A DNA stretch of 64,000 bases from Streptosporangium roseum DSM 43021 (GCF_000024865.1 NC_013595.1:9176001-9240000), one strand, 5' to 3'. Positions 29,592 through 38,437 are shown, counted from the stretch's first letter. The notes: generated from the letters alone by a model not told the origin. Made by a program: numbers and translations.

Positions 29592-29975
29592 ACTGTCGCT
29601 TTTCGCTTCAGCCGATCCGAACCCGCCGAATCCGTTAGGATGTCGACCGCCCCGTTTCCGGAGCAACCCTTCTAACTTACTCCGACATCCAGGGCTTGTC
29701 CAATCGTGCGGACAGGCCCGGATCTCCGGGTCAGATCGAAGGGAGGTGCTGAGCAGTTCGCCGACCTGGAGACCTTCTGGCTTCCGGGGCTCGTTGCCCT
29801 GCAGAAAGAACAGTAGCAGGACTCTCGTGTCACAGAGACAACTTGCCAACCATTCCCGGGGCTCGCGCGTCCCAAACCGGACGGCGCAAGCAGACAACAA
29901 GCCATCCGCAATCGGCTCTGGATACGAAGTAGGCACGAGGGTCAGGATCCTGACTCCACCGTGGAGGTGAGCACC
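29592..29975. other. Spacer between rrn promoter and hypothetical gene
   Basis: About 380 bp. No gene is called. A possible 36-codon frame starts at GTG 29706 and ends at TAG 29814-29816, but it lacks a clear ribosome site. Confidence 0.4.
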
Positions 29976-30377
29976 ATGACCCGCTCGGAGTTCGATGACA
30001 TCCGCGCGCACATCGACGCGGAGGCCGATCACCCCGGTGACCTGATCAGGGTCGCCAGGTCTCTGTTGAGCGATCTCGAAGACGCACGGATGCGCGAGGC
30101 GACGCTTCGCGCCTACTACCTGCGTCTTCTCACAGCGGCTCGGGCGACCGTCGCCGCTGAGGCGGCCGGCTATCCGGAACCGCTCACCTTCCTCACCGAC
30201 GAGCTCGCCAAGCGAGGCCAGCTCCCGGCGACCGAGGACGAGGTGACCCGGATCCTGGCCGACGCGCACACCGCGGCCGCGCTGCTGGCCTGCCTGGAAC
30301 AGGCGCCCCTCGCGGTAGCCGGTAAAGGAGCCCGTGCCCGCAGGTGCGCGGGTACAAGCCGTAGCCTCCCCCGATGA
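29976..30377 (+). CDS. Hypothetical protein, 133 aa
   Basis: I do not recognise a family. Residues 1-110 are predicted helical and acidic at the start (MTRSEFDDIRAHIDAEADHP), with alternating charged and Ala/Leu-rich helices; the last 20 residues are Arg-rich and may be disordered. ATG 29976 follows GGAGGTGAG at good spacing, and codon use fits the genome, so it is likely expressed. No signal peptide or membrane segment. Confidence 0.6.
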   Translation: MTRSEFDDIRAHIDAEADHPGDLIRVARSLLSDLEDARMREATLRAYYLRLLTAARATVAAEAAGYPEPLTFLTDELAKRGQLPATEDEVTRILADAHTAAALLACLEQAPLAVAGKGARARRCAGTSRSLPR

Positions 30378-30391
30378 GGCGTTCCGCGTCA

Positions 30392-30421
30392 TTGACCTGG
30401 ACTTGAAGCAAGATCTGTAAG
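30392..30421 (+). promoter_or_regulatory. Candidate promoter of the small membrane protein gene
   Basis: TTGACC (30392-30397), 18-bp spacer, TGTAAG (30416-30421). Transcription would begin only a few bases before ATG 30431, consistent with a very short or absent leader. Confidence 0.35.
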
Positions 30422-30430
30422 ACTTCGGGC

Positions 30431-30658
30431 ATGTGGCAGCGGAGACTGGATTGGGCTGCGACGGTCTTCGTGGGCGTCTTCGGCGTCCTGTGGGTCGGCG
30501 TTGTGGCGTTCGCCGCCTTCGACGCGGCGATGTGGTCGCGGATCGGGCAGGGCGTCTTCGGGACCTTCCTGGTGGGCTGGTCCCTGCACAAGGCGGGCCT
30601 GTTGCTGCGCCGTACCCTGTCGAAGGTCACGGCGCGGCATCGCGGGATCGGGGTCTGA
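30431..30658 (+). CDS. Small membrane protein, 75 aa, unknown function
   Basis: Two hydrophobic segments (about residues 8-32 and 40-58) flanked by basic residues at both ends (MWQRRLDW and RRTLSKVTARHRG). No known domain recognised. It ends three bases before the convergent PH-like gene. Confidence 0.55.
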   Translation: MWQRRLDWAATVFVGVFGVLWVGVVAFAAFDAAMWSRIGQGVFGTFLVGWSLHKAGLLLRRTLSKVTARHRGIGV

Positions 30659-30661
30659 CGG

Positions 30662-31090
30662 TCAGAAACCGGTCCGGAAGGAGCGCAGCTCGTCGGCGAC
30701 CTCCTGGCACGGGGCGCCGAGGTCGAACTGGCTCAGGAGGAAGACCTCCTCACCGGTGTCGATCTCCAGTAGCCCCGTCCGCGAGGTGAAGCGGCTCCGC
30801 GTGTCCACACGGATCCGCTCGACCTCGCTCCACGGCAGCCGCCGCGAGCCGGCGAATCCCTTCACCACGGCCAGTCCCTCGCTGTCGGCGCTGAGCCGTA
30901 CCGGGGCCAGGACGTCGCGCAGGGCCAGCGCGGCCATTATCACGGTCGCCGCGCCCGCCAGGATCATCCCGCGCGGGTCGCCGACGCTCAGCGCGGTGGC
31001 CACCGCGAAAACGAGCGCCGCGACGCCTTTCAGGACGAGGAGGTCGCGGCGCACGCGCCAGCGCAGGACCGGTCCGGACATGTCATCCAC
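30662..31090 (-). CDS. PH-like domain membrane protein
   Basis: A 142-aa protein with two adjacent hydrophobic segments (residues about 18-60) followed by a beta-rich domain with GFAGSRRLPWSEVERIRVDTRSRF and EIDTGEEVFLLSQFDLG, as in bacterial PH-like (YdbT/bPH) small membrane proteins of actinomycetes. Function unknown. ATG at 31090 is used; an internal ATG four codons later is possible. Confidence 0.65.
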   Translation of the reverse strand: MDDMSGPVLRWRVRRDLLVLKGVAALVFAVATALSVGDPRGMILAGAATVIMAALALRDVLAPVRLSADSEGLAVVKGFAGSRRLPWSEVERIRVDTRSRFTSRTGLLEIDTGEEVFLLSQFDLGAPCQEVADELRSFRTGF

Positions 31091-31156
31091 ACTGGCACGC
31101 TAACCGCTCGGCGGCCGGATGCGTGCGGCGGCACCGCCCCGGCGTCTCGGCCGCGC

Positions 31157-31924
31157 TCAGCCCTTGGGCACGTACGGCGGCGCCACGCCCCAGCCCCAGT
31201 GCGGCACCGGGGCGTGGGCGATCGGGGCGGCGCCGGGCTGGGAGTTGGCGAACGCCAGGCGCGTCCCCCACTCGATGTAGCCGAGGAACGCCGCACGGAA
31301 CTCCGGGTCGCCGGGGAGCTCGGCCTCGTCGGCGGCGTCCAGGAGCAGGCTCACCCAGCGGCGGCGCTGCGGTTCGGTGATGCCCTTGCCGAGGTGCTGG
31401 GAGAGCATGTGGGGATATCCCCCGCGCTCGCGCGTGTAGCGGTCCGGGCCGCCGAAGACCTCGCCGAGCCACATCGCCACATATCCGGGGTGGCCGGGGT
31501 CCATGCCCGCGAAGAGCGGTCCGATGAGGTCGTCCTTCATCACGTGGCCGTAGAAGATCTCGGTGAGCCGCTCAAGGGCCTCCGCCCCGCCGGCCCAGTC
31601 GTACAGCGTCGGCACCGCGGCTCCCTGGCCCCGGATGCCGGTGGGCTCGTAGTGACGCATCTCCTCGATGTCGGAGACGTAGGGCCGGATCTCGGCGAAG
31701 AAGGCCGCGAAGTGCGGACCGCCCCTGAATCCCTGGAGATGGTCCTCGGCGGAGGACCACGTGATCCGCAGGATGTGGCAGGCGGGTTCCTCGACGCATC
31801 GGGTGAGCTCGTAGTCCACGCACTGGGGGGCGCTCGCGAGTGGCACCGCGGCGCGCCGGTAGGCGGCCTCGAACTCGGCTGAACGCTCGGCGGGGACGCG
31901 GTAGCGGATGTATTCGACGATCAT
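31157..31924 (-). CDS. Antibiotic biosynthesis monooxygenase-truncated haemoglobin fusion
   Basis: A 255-aa two-domain protein. Residues 1-100 form an ABM (dimeric alpha/beta barrel) domain (MIVEYIRYRVPAERSAEFEAAY...HILRITWSSAEDHLQGFR). Residues about 110-230 form a group II truncated haemoglobin, with B10 Tyr in EIFYGHVMKDDLIGPLF, proximal His in YPHMLSQHLGKGI and the group II Trp in RRRWVSLL. Such chimeras have been described in Streptomyces; a role in haem, NO or oxygen chemistry is proposed but unsettled. ATG 31924 follows GAAGGGG. The upstream gap is AT-rich with ATGTAAT repeated. Confidence 0.88.
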   Translation of the reverse strand: MIVEYIRYRVPAERSAEFEAAYRRAAVPLASAPQCVDYELTRCVEEPACHILRITWSSAEDHLQGFRGGPHFAAFFAEIRPYVSDIEEMRHYEPTGIRGQGAAVPTLYDWAGGAEALERLTEIFYGHVMKDDLIGPLFAGMDPGHPGYVAMWLGEVFGGPDRYTRERGGYPHMLSQHLGKGITEPQRRRWVSLLLDAADEAELPGDPEFRAAFLGYIEWGTRLAFANSQPGAAPIAHAPVPHWGWGVAPPYVPKG

Positions 31925-31960
31925 TGGTTCATCCCCTTCAGACAGATGCAACCTATGTGT

Positions 31961-31988
31961 CGATGTAATCATGTAATTGATGTTGAAC
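31961..31988. promoter_or_regulatory. AT-rich direct repeats upstream of the globin fusion gene
   Basis: ATGTAATC, ATGTAATT and GATGTTGA follow one another in an unusually AT-rich stretch of the promoter gap. It could be an operator or only promoter DNA. Confidence 0.25.
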
Positions 31989-32031
31989 GCACCTGAATGC
32001 TGCCAGAAAATCCCGGATGGCCTGGAAAACG

Positions 32032-32068
32032 ACGAAGGCCCTGATCTCTGAGAGATCAGGGCCTTCGT
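32032..32068 (-). terminator. Terminator after tRNA-fMet copy 1
   Basis: Perfect 18-bp inverted repeat (ACGAAGGCCCTGATCTCT and its complement, 1-nt centre) starting six bases after the tRNA 3' end. Confidence 0.85.
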
Positions 32069-32073
32069 TGCAG

Positions 32074-32147
32074 TAGCGGGGACAGGATTTGAACCTGCGA
32101 CCTCTGGGTTATGAGCCCAGCGAGCTACCGAGCTGCTCCACCCCGCG
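32074..32147 (-). tRNA. Initiator tRNA-Met (CAT), copy 1
   Basis: Minus strand CGCGGGGTGGAGCAGCTCGG ... CTCATAA ... CCCCGCTA forms a full cloverleaf with anticodon CAT. Initiator hallmarks are an unpaired first base (C1 opposite T72) and three G-C pairs at the base of the anticodon stem (GGG/CCC). CCA is not encoded. The upstream promoter block TAGTCTTTAGACACACC is shared with copy 2. Confidence 0.93.
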
Positions 32148-32351
32148 TCGGTGTGTCTAAAGACTACCGGGCTCCGGCGGTGGAGTGCAAATTGATTGCG
32201 CAACACGGAAAACCGGATCAACGCGGAAGGCCCGGCCCTCATGGAGAACCGGGCCGGATCCGGAAGGTCCCGCCGGCTCCGGGAGGCCGGATCGGCCGGG
32301 GAGTCCGCCGGACTCGGAAGGCCCGATGGGTCCAGGAAGCCCGCGCAACGC

Positions 32352-32387
32352 AGAAGGACCGGATCTCCGAGGAGATCCGGTCCTTCT
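32352..32387 (-). terminator. Terminator after tRNA-fMet copy 2
   Basis: Perfect 17-bp inverted repeat AGAAGGACCGGATCTCC / GGAGATCCGGTCCTTCT with a 2-nt centre, followed on the minus strand by sequence toward copy 1. The stem differs in sequence from terminator 1 but has the same position. Confidence 0.85.
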
Positions 32388-32394
32388 GTTTCAG

Positions 32395-32468
32395 TAGCGG
32401 GGACAGGATTTGAACCTGCGACCTCTGGGTTATGAGCCCAGCGAGCTACCGAGCTGCTCCACCCCGCG
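32395..32468 (-). tRNA. Initiator tRNA-Met (CAT), copy 2
   Basis: The 74-nt tRNA is identical to copy 1 as far as I can compare, including the C1/T72 mismatch and GGG/CCC anticodon stem pairs. About 35 bp of upstream sequence is also shared (with a few changes), so the pair arose by tandem duplication. Confidence 0.93.
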
Positions 32469-32540
32469 TCGGTGTGTCTAAAGACTACCCGGCTTTGGCG
32501 GTGGACGCGAATCAGACGGCTCGCTGGGCCCCGTGACCCC

Positions 32541-35492
32541 CTATGGACTCGGTGAGGACGTCGGTGTCGCCGCTGGTGTGGGGCTTCCGGAAGGGGCCGG
32601 AGTCGGGCTCTGCGAGGGGACCGGAGTGGCCGTGGCCGACGGGACCGCGACGCCCTTCAACTTCTCCAGGGCCTTCTCCAGCTCCTTCTGTGCCTCGCCG
32701 TACGCGGTCCAGTCCGGCGGGTTCTTCGCCAGGGCCGCCTGCGCCTTCTCGTAGGCCTGCTGCGCCTCGCCGATCGCCTGGCTCAGCGCGGTGCTCGGCT
32801 GGGCGGGCGTGTTCGGCTTGGTGACGTCAGGCTTGGCCGGCGGCGCGGCGCCTTCCCCGAAGACCTGCTGCAGCGCGGCTTCCAGTGTGTCGGCGGAGCC
32901 GACCTTGTCTCCGTAGGAGACCAGGACCCGGCGGAGGATCGGGTACGGCTCCTGGCCGGAGGCCGCGGCGATCTCCACGTAGACCGGTTCGACGTAGACC
33001 AGGCCCCCGGCGAACGGCAGGGTCAGCAGGTTGCCGTAGCGGACCTTCGCCTGGCCGAGGCCGAGCAGGTTGAGCTCGCCGGAGAACTTGTTCTGGAAGT
33101 TGTTCTGCACCTGGCCGGGGCCGGGGATCGTGGTGTTGGAGGGCATCCGCAGGATGCGGAGCTTTCCGTAGTCCGCTCCCGGGGTGGCGTCCACTGCCAT
33201 GAACGCCGCCAGGTTCGGACCCTGGCGCGGCACGAACGTGGTGGTCAGCGAGAACGTCGGGGCCGTCGTGTCGGGCATCTTGACCGACAGGTAGTACGGC
33301 GGCTGCTTGACGTCGCGCTCGCCCGACGACGGGTCGTTCGGGACGTTCCAGAAGTCCTGACCGCTGTAGAAGGCGTTCGGGTCCTCGATGTGGTAGCGGG
33401 ACAGCACGTCACGCTGGACCTTGAACAGCGCCTCCGGGTAGCGCAGGTGCTGCTTGAGACCGTCGCCCATCTCGCTCTGCGGCTTGATGATCCCGGGGAA
33501 GGCCTTGCGCCAGGTCTGCAGGATCGGGTCCGTCTCGTCCCAGGCGTACAGGTTGACGGTGCCGTCGTAGGCGTCGACCGTGGCCTTGACCGCGTTGCGC
33601 ATGTAGTTGATCTGGTCGCGCGGCTGCTGCACCACCAGGCGCGGGTCCGTGACGGTGTCCCGCGTCATCGCCTCCAGGCTCCGGCTGTCGGAGTAGGGGT
33701 AGGCGTTGGAGGTGGTGTAGGCGTCGGCGATCCAGACCACCCTGCCGTCGACGATCGCCGGGTAGGGGTTGTCGTCCAGGCTCAGGAACGGCGCCACCTT
33801 GGCGATGCGGTCCAGCGGGTTGCGCTCGTAGAGGATCTTCGACTTGTCGTTGATGTCGCTCGACAGCAGCAGGTTCTTCTCGCCGTACTTGGCCGCGTAG
33901 AGAACCCGGTTGAGGAACGAGCCGACCGGGACGCCGCCCTTGCCCACGTAGGTGGTGTTCTGCTGGCCGGTGCCGCCGCTCTCCGGGTAGTCGAGCTCCT
34001 GCTTCTTGTCACCGCCCACCACGACGTACTCGGGTGCGGTCGGGGACTCGCCGAAGTAGATCCGCGACTCCTTCAGCCCGGTCCGCTGCACCAGGGGGCC
34101 GGTCACCGGCATGTCCTTGGCGTCGAAGTTGGGCAGGCCCTGCGAGTCGACCTCGTTGCCCGGCGCGGCCACGAAGCCGTAGCCGTGGGTGTAGACCAGG
34201 TGCCGGTTGATCCAGTTGTCCTGCTCGCGCGGCGGGCCGGTGAGCTCTCGCACGGCCACCACGGTGTCGCGCAGCTTGCCCGACTCATCCGGGTAGCGGT
34301 CGACGTCGAGCGGGTCATGGAAGTCGTAGTAGCCGCGAATGCGCTGCTTCTGCTGGTAGGTCTTGGCGACCAGGTTGGGGTCGAGCAGCCGCACGCCCGA
34401 GATCGAACTGTCGGCGGTGACGTTGACCTTGCTGGCGTCACCCTGCGCCGTGTAGTCGGTGACCTCGGACTTGTCGACGCCGTAGGCCTTCCTGGTGGCG
34501 TCGATGTTGCGCTTGATGTAGACCTGTTCCTTGTCCTGCTGGTTCGGCTTGACCTGGAACTGCTCGACCAGGGCCGGATAGACCCCGCCGATCAGGATGG
34601 CCGAGAGCACCAGCAGTCCGAAGGAGACGCCGGGCAGCATGCCGCCGGGCCGTACGACTCCGGCGAAGAACAGGGCGGCGCAGATGAGGGCGATGATCGC
34701 CAGGATGGTCTTGGCCGGCAGCACGGCGTTGACGTCGGTGTAGGACGCGCCGTACGCGAAGCCCCGGTCGGAGAAGACCAGTCCGTACCGGTCGATCCAG
34801 TAGGCGACCGCCTTCAGCAGCACGAACACGCCGAGCAGCACCGACAGGTGCACCCGGGCGGCCCGCGAGGCGTGCACGCCCGGCGACTGGAGCCGGAAGC
34901 CGCCGTACAGGTAGTGCACGATCGCCGCCATGATGGCCGACAGCACCACCGCCGTGAACAGGAAGTTCAGCACCATCCGCAGGAACGGGTAGGTGAACAT
35001 GAAGAACGACACGTCCATGCCGAACAGCGCGTCGGTCTCCTTGAACGGCGTGGCGTTGGTGAACTCCAGCCAGGTCTTCCACTGGCTGGAGAACGACGAG
35101 CCGGAGAACAGGGCGAGCACGGCGACGCCGATCAGGAAGATCAGCTTGCGGTGCGGGTCGAGGGCCATCCGGTAGCGGTCGGCGCCGCTGGCGCCGCCGA
35201 ACATCCCCGGGCCGAACATCGGCCGCATCCGGTAGGCCAGCAGCATGTTGCCGCCCACGAGGCCGACCATCAGCACGGCGCCCACGATGAAGAGCACGAT
35301 CTGTGTGACGATCACACCGGAGAAGACCGTCGTGTAGTTCACCGAGTCGTACCAGAGGTAGTCGGTGAAGATGCCGGCGAAGAGGAAGAACAACGCAACG
35401 AGCGCGACGATGGCGATCGCGACAGGAAGTAGCAGTCGTGGCCGGCGGGGCAAGCGCATTGCCCTACCGGCTCCGGGGGTCCGGAAGCTCAA
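32541..35492 (-). CDS. UPF0182 family large membrane protein
   Basis: A roughly 983-aa protein with about seven N-terminal membrane helices (residues 15-330), then a long extracytoplasmic domain of the UPF0182 family (blocks DYLWYDSVNYTTVF, IKRNIDATRKAYG, YFGESPTAPEYVVVGG, RNPLDRIAKVAPFLSLDDNPYPAI, SEMGDGLKQHLRYPEALFKVQ) and a Pro/Ser/Thr-rich C-terminal tail. Function is unknown though it is widespread in actinobacteria. Start is uncertain: TTG 35492 has AAGGGG six bases upstream; TTG 35498 and ATG 35459 are alternatives. Confidence 0.88.
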   Translation of the reverse strand: MSFRTPGAGRAMRLPRRPRLLLPVAIAIVALVALFFLFAGIFTDYLWYDSVNYTTVFSGVIVTQIVLFIVGAVLMVGLVGGNMLLAYRMRPMFGPGMFGGASGADRYRMALDPHRKLIFLIGVAVLALFSGSSFSSQWKTWLEFTNATPFKETDALFGMDVSFFMFTYPFLRMVLNFLFTAVVLSAIMAAIVHYLYGGFRLQSPGVHASRAARVHLSVLLGVFVLLKAVAYWIDRYGLVFSDRGFAYGASYTDVNAVLPAKTILAIIALICAALFFAGVVRPGGMLPGVSFGLLVLSAILIGGVYPALVEQFQVKPNQQDKEQVYIKRNIDATRKAYGVDKSEVTDYTAQGDASKVNVTADSSISGVRLLDPNLVAKTYQQKQRIRGYYDFHDPLDVDRYPDESGKLRDTVVAVRELTGPPREQDNWINRHLVYTHGYGFVAAPGNEVDSQGLPNFDAKDMPVTGPLVQRTGLKESRIYFGESPTAPEYVVVGGDKKQELDYPESGGTGQQNTTYVGKGGVPVGSFLNRVLYAAKYGEKNLLLSSDINDKSKILYERNPLDRIAKVAPFLSLDDNPYPAIVDGRVVWIADAYTTSNAYPYSDSRSLEAMTRDTVTDPRLVVQQPRDQINYMRNAVKATVDAYDGTVNLYAWDETDPILQTWRKAFPGIIKPQSEMGDGLKQHLRYPEALFKVQRDVLSRYHIEDPNAFYSGQDFWNVPNDPSSGERDVKQPPYYLSVKMPDTTAPTFSLTTTFVPRQGPNLAAFMAVDATPGADYGKLRILRMPSNTTIPGPGQVQNNFQNKFSGELNLLGLGQAKVRYGNLLTLPFAGGLVYVEPVYVEIAAASGQEPYPILRRVLVSYGDKVGSADTLEAALQQVFGEGAAPPAKPDVTKPNTPAQPSTALSQAIGEAQQAYEKAQAALAKNPPDWTAYGEAQKELEKALEKLKGVAVPSATATPVPSQSPTPAPSGSPTPAATPTSSPSP

Positions 35493-35695
35493 GGCCAACC
35501 CCTTGTCGTAAGAGCACGGTCCGTGTTTGGAAACCTACACCGGCAGGGGTTCCGTCGTGCTCAGCCGCTTGGCCACGGTCCGGCCACAACCCCCCACAGG
35601 TCTCGGGTCCACCACTGTCAACGTACGAGAAGCCGGATCAGTGCCCAAGCACGTGGTCCGGGTGCTCGGCGCGGTCCGCGCCCTCGCTCACGCCG

Positions 35696-36742
35696 TCAAC
35701 CGACGGGGCAGCTCGGCGCGGTGCCGGAGCCGGTGCGGACCACGTCGATCGCCTTCACCGCGTCGTGCAGCGTTTCGATCTTGACCAGCTTGAGGCCGTC
35801 GGGGATGGCCTTCGTCGCCTCGGCGCAGTTTTCGGCCGGGGTGAGGAAGACCGTGGCCCCGGCCTTGCGGGCGCCCACCATCTTCTGCTGGATGCCGCCG
35901 ATCGGGCCGACCCTGCCCTCCGGGGTGATCGTCCCGGTCCCGGCGACCGCCTTGCCCCCGGTCATCGCCCCCGGGGTGAGCTTGTCCATGATGCCGAGGG
36001 AGAACATCATCCCCGCGCTCGGCCCGCCGACGTCACCGACGTTGATCTTCACCTTGAACGGGAACTTGTATCTGATCTGCATGGTGATGCCCACGATGGG
36101 CGTGCCGTCCTTGGCCGCGGCGGTCGGGACGGCCACGGTCCTGCTCTGCTCGCCGCGGTTGACGGTGAAGCTGACCTTCTCGCCGGCCTTGTGCTTGCGG
36201 ACGGCCGCGGAGACGGTCTCGCGGTCGGCCGCGGGCGTCCCGTCCACCGAGACGATCTCGTCGCCGGCCTTGAACTTCCCGTCGGCCGGCAGGCCCTTCT
36301 GAACGGAGGCCACGCTCACGACCGAGGTGTAGGGGATCTTCAACTCGGTCAGCGCCGCCGCGGTCGCGTCATCCTGGGAGTTGGTCATCTCCTGGGTGTT
36401 CTGCTGCTCGACCTCCTCCGCCGTGCTCGTCGGCGGGAAGATCGTCTCTTCCGGCACGACCGCGACGGTCGGGTCGACCCAGCCTCTGAGCGCGCTGAAC
36501 AGGTCGATCCTGTTGCCCGGTCCCCCCTGGTAGGCCACGGTGACGAGGCTGAGCTTGCCGGAGGTCGGGTAGGTCGGGTGTCCCTCGATGCTGATCACCG
36601 GCTTGCCCTTGACGTCGCCGATGGTGTTCTCGGTCGGTCCTGGGCTCAGGACGACGTACGGAACCGGCAGCAGGGCGCCGACGACGCCGAGCATGAGCGT
36701 GAGGAAGCCGGCCACCATCAAGGTCAGCGCTCGTCGGGACAT
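35696..36742 (-). CDS. YlbL-type PDZ domain Lon-like serine protease
   Basis: A 348-aa membrane-anchored protease: one N-terminal helix (residues 8-30), a PDZ domain at about 140-215 (SVQKGLPADGKFKAGDEIVSVDG), and a C-terminal Lon-type peptidase domain with catalytic Ser in GGPSAGMMFSLG and Lys in GGIQQKMVGARKAGA. It cuts unfolded or membrane-associated proteins; physiological substrates in actinomycetes are not known. ATG 36742 gives the family-like N-terminus. Confidence 0.88.
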   Translation of the reverse strand: MSRRALTLMVAGFLTLMLGVVGALLPVPYVVLSPGPTENTIGDVKGKPVISIEGHPTYPTSGKLSLVTVAYQGGPGNRIDLFSALRGWVDPTVAVVPEETIFPPTSTAEEVEQQNTQEMTNSQDDATAAALTELKIPYTSVVSVASVQKGLPADGKFKAGDEIVSVDGTPAADRETVSAAVRKHKAGEKVSFTVNRGEQSRTVAVPTAAAKDGTPIVGITMQIRYKFPFKVKINVGDVGGPSAGMMFSLGIMDKLTPGAMTGGKAVAGTGTITPEGRVGPIGGIQQKMVGARKAGATVFLTPAENCAEATKAIPDGLKLVKIETLHDAVKAIDVVRTGSGTAPSCPVG

Positions 36743-36825
36743 GAAGGAAGCCTATGCCGTGTGACCGGTCATGGAGGTGTACGTACGCGCCGTCATACTC
36801 CAGATCGTACGGCTTGCGCCCGATC

Positions 36826-37251
36826 TCACTCGCAGGCCCCGACCCATTCGGCCGAACCGTCCGTGAATAGCTGGTTCTTCCAGATCGGCACCTCGCTCTT
36901 GAGATCGTCGATCAGCCTCCGGGAGGCCGCGAACGCCTCGGCGCGGTGGGGGCAGGCGACCGCCACGATGACCGCGATGTCGCCGAGTTCGAGGTCGCCG
37001 ACCCGGTGCACCGCGGCCAGCGCGGTCACCGGGAAGTCCGTGGCGACCTTCTCGGCCACCCGGCGCAGCTCGTCCTCGGCGCTGGGGTGCGCCGAATAGG
37101 ACAGCCGCGTAACGGGCTTGCCGTGATCCTGGTCACGCACCGTGCCGACGAAGATCGTGGTGCCGCCCGCGGCATGGTCACCGACGGCGGAATACACCTC
37201 GTCGACGGAGAGCGCACTGTCGCGAATGCCCAGCAAACGGATGACGGTCAC
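36826..37251 (-). CDS. moaE: Molybdopterin synthase catalytic subunit
   Basis: A 141-aa MoaE that, with thiocarboxylated MoaD, converts cyclic pyranopterin monophosphate into molybdopterin. Family segments are FVGTVRDQDHGKPVTRLSYSAHP, HRVGDLELGDIAVIVAVACPHRAEAFAASRRLIDDLK and the active-site Lys region KSEVPIWKNQ. It is isolated here; no moaD is adjacent. Confidence 0.92.
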   Translation of the reverse strand: MTVIRLLGIRDSALSVDEVYSAVGDHAAGGTTIFVGTVRDQDHGKPVTRLSYSAHPSAEDELRRVAEKVATDFPVTALAAVHRVGDLELGDIAVIVAVACPHRAEAFAASRRLIDDLKSEVPIWKNQLFTDGSAEWVGACE

Positions 37252-37318
37252 GCCAGAAAGCGTACCTCCCCGGGAAGCGGGCCTCCGGGCTCGGAAGGAG
37301 GTCCGTCCCCGGCCGCCC

Positions 37319-37344
37319 GCCCCGGGAGAGCGGTTCCCCGGGGC
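37319..37344 (-). terminator. Possible terminator hairpin downstream of the epimerase gene
   Basis: GCCCCGGG pairs with CCCGGGGC across a 10-nt loop in the gap between the epimerase stop and moaE. No U tract is seen, so this is a weak call. Confidence 0.3.
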
Positions 37345-37363
37345 GCGAGCCGTGCCCGGAGGC

Positions 37364-38437
37364 TCAGACGCGACGCTTCTTGCGAGCGGCGCGGACGATC
37401 GCGGCGGTGCCGAGGACCGCGACGGTCGCGCCGGCGGCGGTGATCGTCGCCTCCTTGCCGGACAGGCGGCGGCCGACGACCGTGTGCCTGCCCTCGCGCA
37501 GTTCCAGGAGCTGTTCGAAGGCGGCCTCGTTGCTCCACAGCGGTTTCCAGCCGGCCGCGCGCAGGGCCGAGCAGTCGACCACCCACGGATAGACGACGTA
37601 GTGCAGGTCGGTCGCCGGGGCCGGGGTGATGCCCAGCCGGTGCAGGCGCTGGGCGGTGCCGAAGGTCAGCCCGGCGGGCAGCTCGAACCGGCGCAGGCCG
37701 GAGAGCTCCTCCACCTGGTCCTGCTCCAGCCAGCCGTCGCTCCCGACGGCCACCACCCCGGAGACCGTGCCGAGCGCGGCCAGCTCCAGCGCCGAGACCA
37801 GGTCGTCCACGTGGCAGAACTGCCACCGGGGGCTGCATCCCTTGACGCTGAGCAGCCTGGGCGCCTCGAAGTGGCGGGTCACCACGCTGTCCACGCCCGG
37901 ACCGACCACGGCGGCCGGGCGTACCACGGTCACCTCCAGGCCTGGGTGGCTGCGCAGCGAGCGCCGTACCAGTGCCTCGATCTCCAGATGGTCGCCGACC
38001 ATGCCGGTGTCGGGTTCGGCGGCCACTGCGGAGTCCTCGGGCAGCGGGACGGGGTTGTCGGGCGCCGCGCCGTACACCATGGCGCTGGTGACCAGCACGA
38101 CGCGGCGCACCCGGGCGGCGGCGCTGGCGGTGAGCACCGTCTGGGCGGCCCGCAGGTTGTAGGCGCGTCGCTCTCCGGAGTCGGCGTCGAGCGCGTAGTC
38201 ACCCCCCAGATGAACGAGCACGTCGATGTCGGAGATCCGGTTCGCCAAGAGCGGATCTCGGACATCGAGCACCCGCCAGGTGACGTCGGGCACGTCGCCG
38301 CGCTGCTCGTCGATGGCCACGACCCTGCGGAAATCCGCAGACGAGGCGACCTTCGCGAGGAATGCGCGGCCGATACCCGAGGCCGCGCCGGTGACGGCGA
38401 CGACCGGGGGCCGGAGGCGTTTTGAGGTAGGCACCAT
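37364..38437 (-). CDS. NAD-dependent epimerase/SDR-family protein with C-terminal membrane anchor
   Basis: A 357-aa extended SDR. The Rossmann motif is GAASGIGRAFLAKV, with DVRD, VHLGGDYAL and VTSAMVYGA following. The usual YxxxK is not evident after SAMVYG, so it may not be a normal dehydrogenase. The last 30 residues (ATITAAGATVAVLGTAAIVRAARKKRRV) look like a single membrane helix with a basic end. ATG 38437 starts MVPTSKRLRPP; the upstream extension runs into the divergent gene and is rejected. Confidence 0.75.
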   Translation of the reverse strand: MVPTSKRLRPPVVAVTGAASGIGRAFLAKVASSADFRRVVAIDEQRGDVPDVTWRVLDVRDPLLANRISDIDVLVHLGGDYALDADSGERRAYNLRAAQTVLTASAAARVRRVVLVTSAMVYGAAPDNPVPLPEDSAVAAEPDTGMVGDHLEIEALVRRSLRSHPGLEVTVVRPAAVVGPGVDSVVTRHFEAPRLLSVKGCSPRWQFCHVDDLVSALELAALGTVSGVVAVGSDGWLEQDQVEELSGLRRFELPAGLTFGTAQRLHRLGITPAPATDLHYVVYPWVVDCSALRAAGWKPLWSNEAAFEQLLELREGRHTVVGRRLSGKEATITAAGATVAVLGTAAIVRAARKKRRV

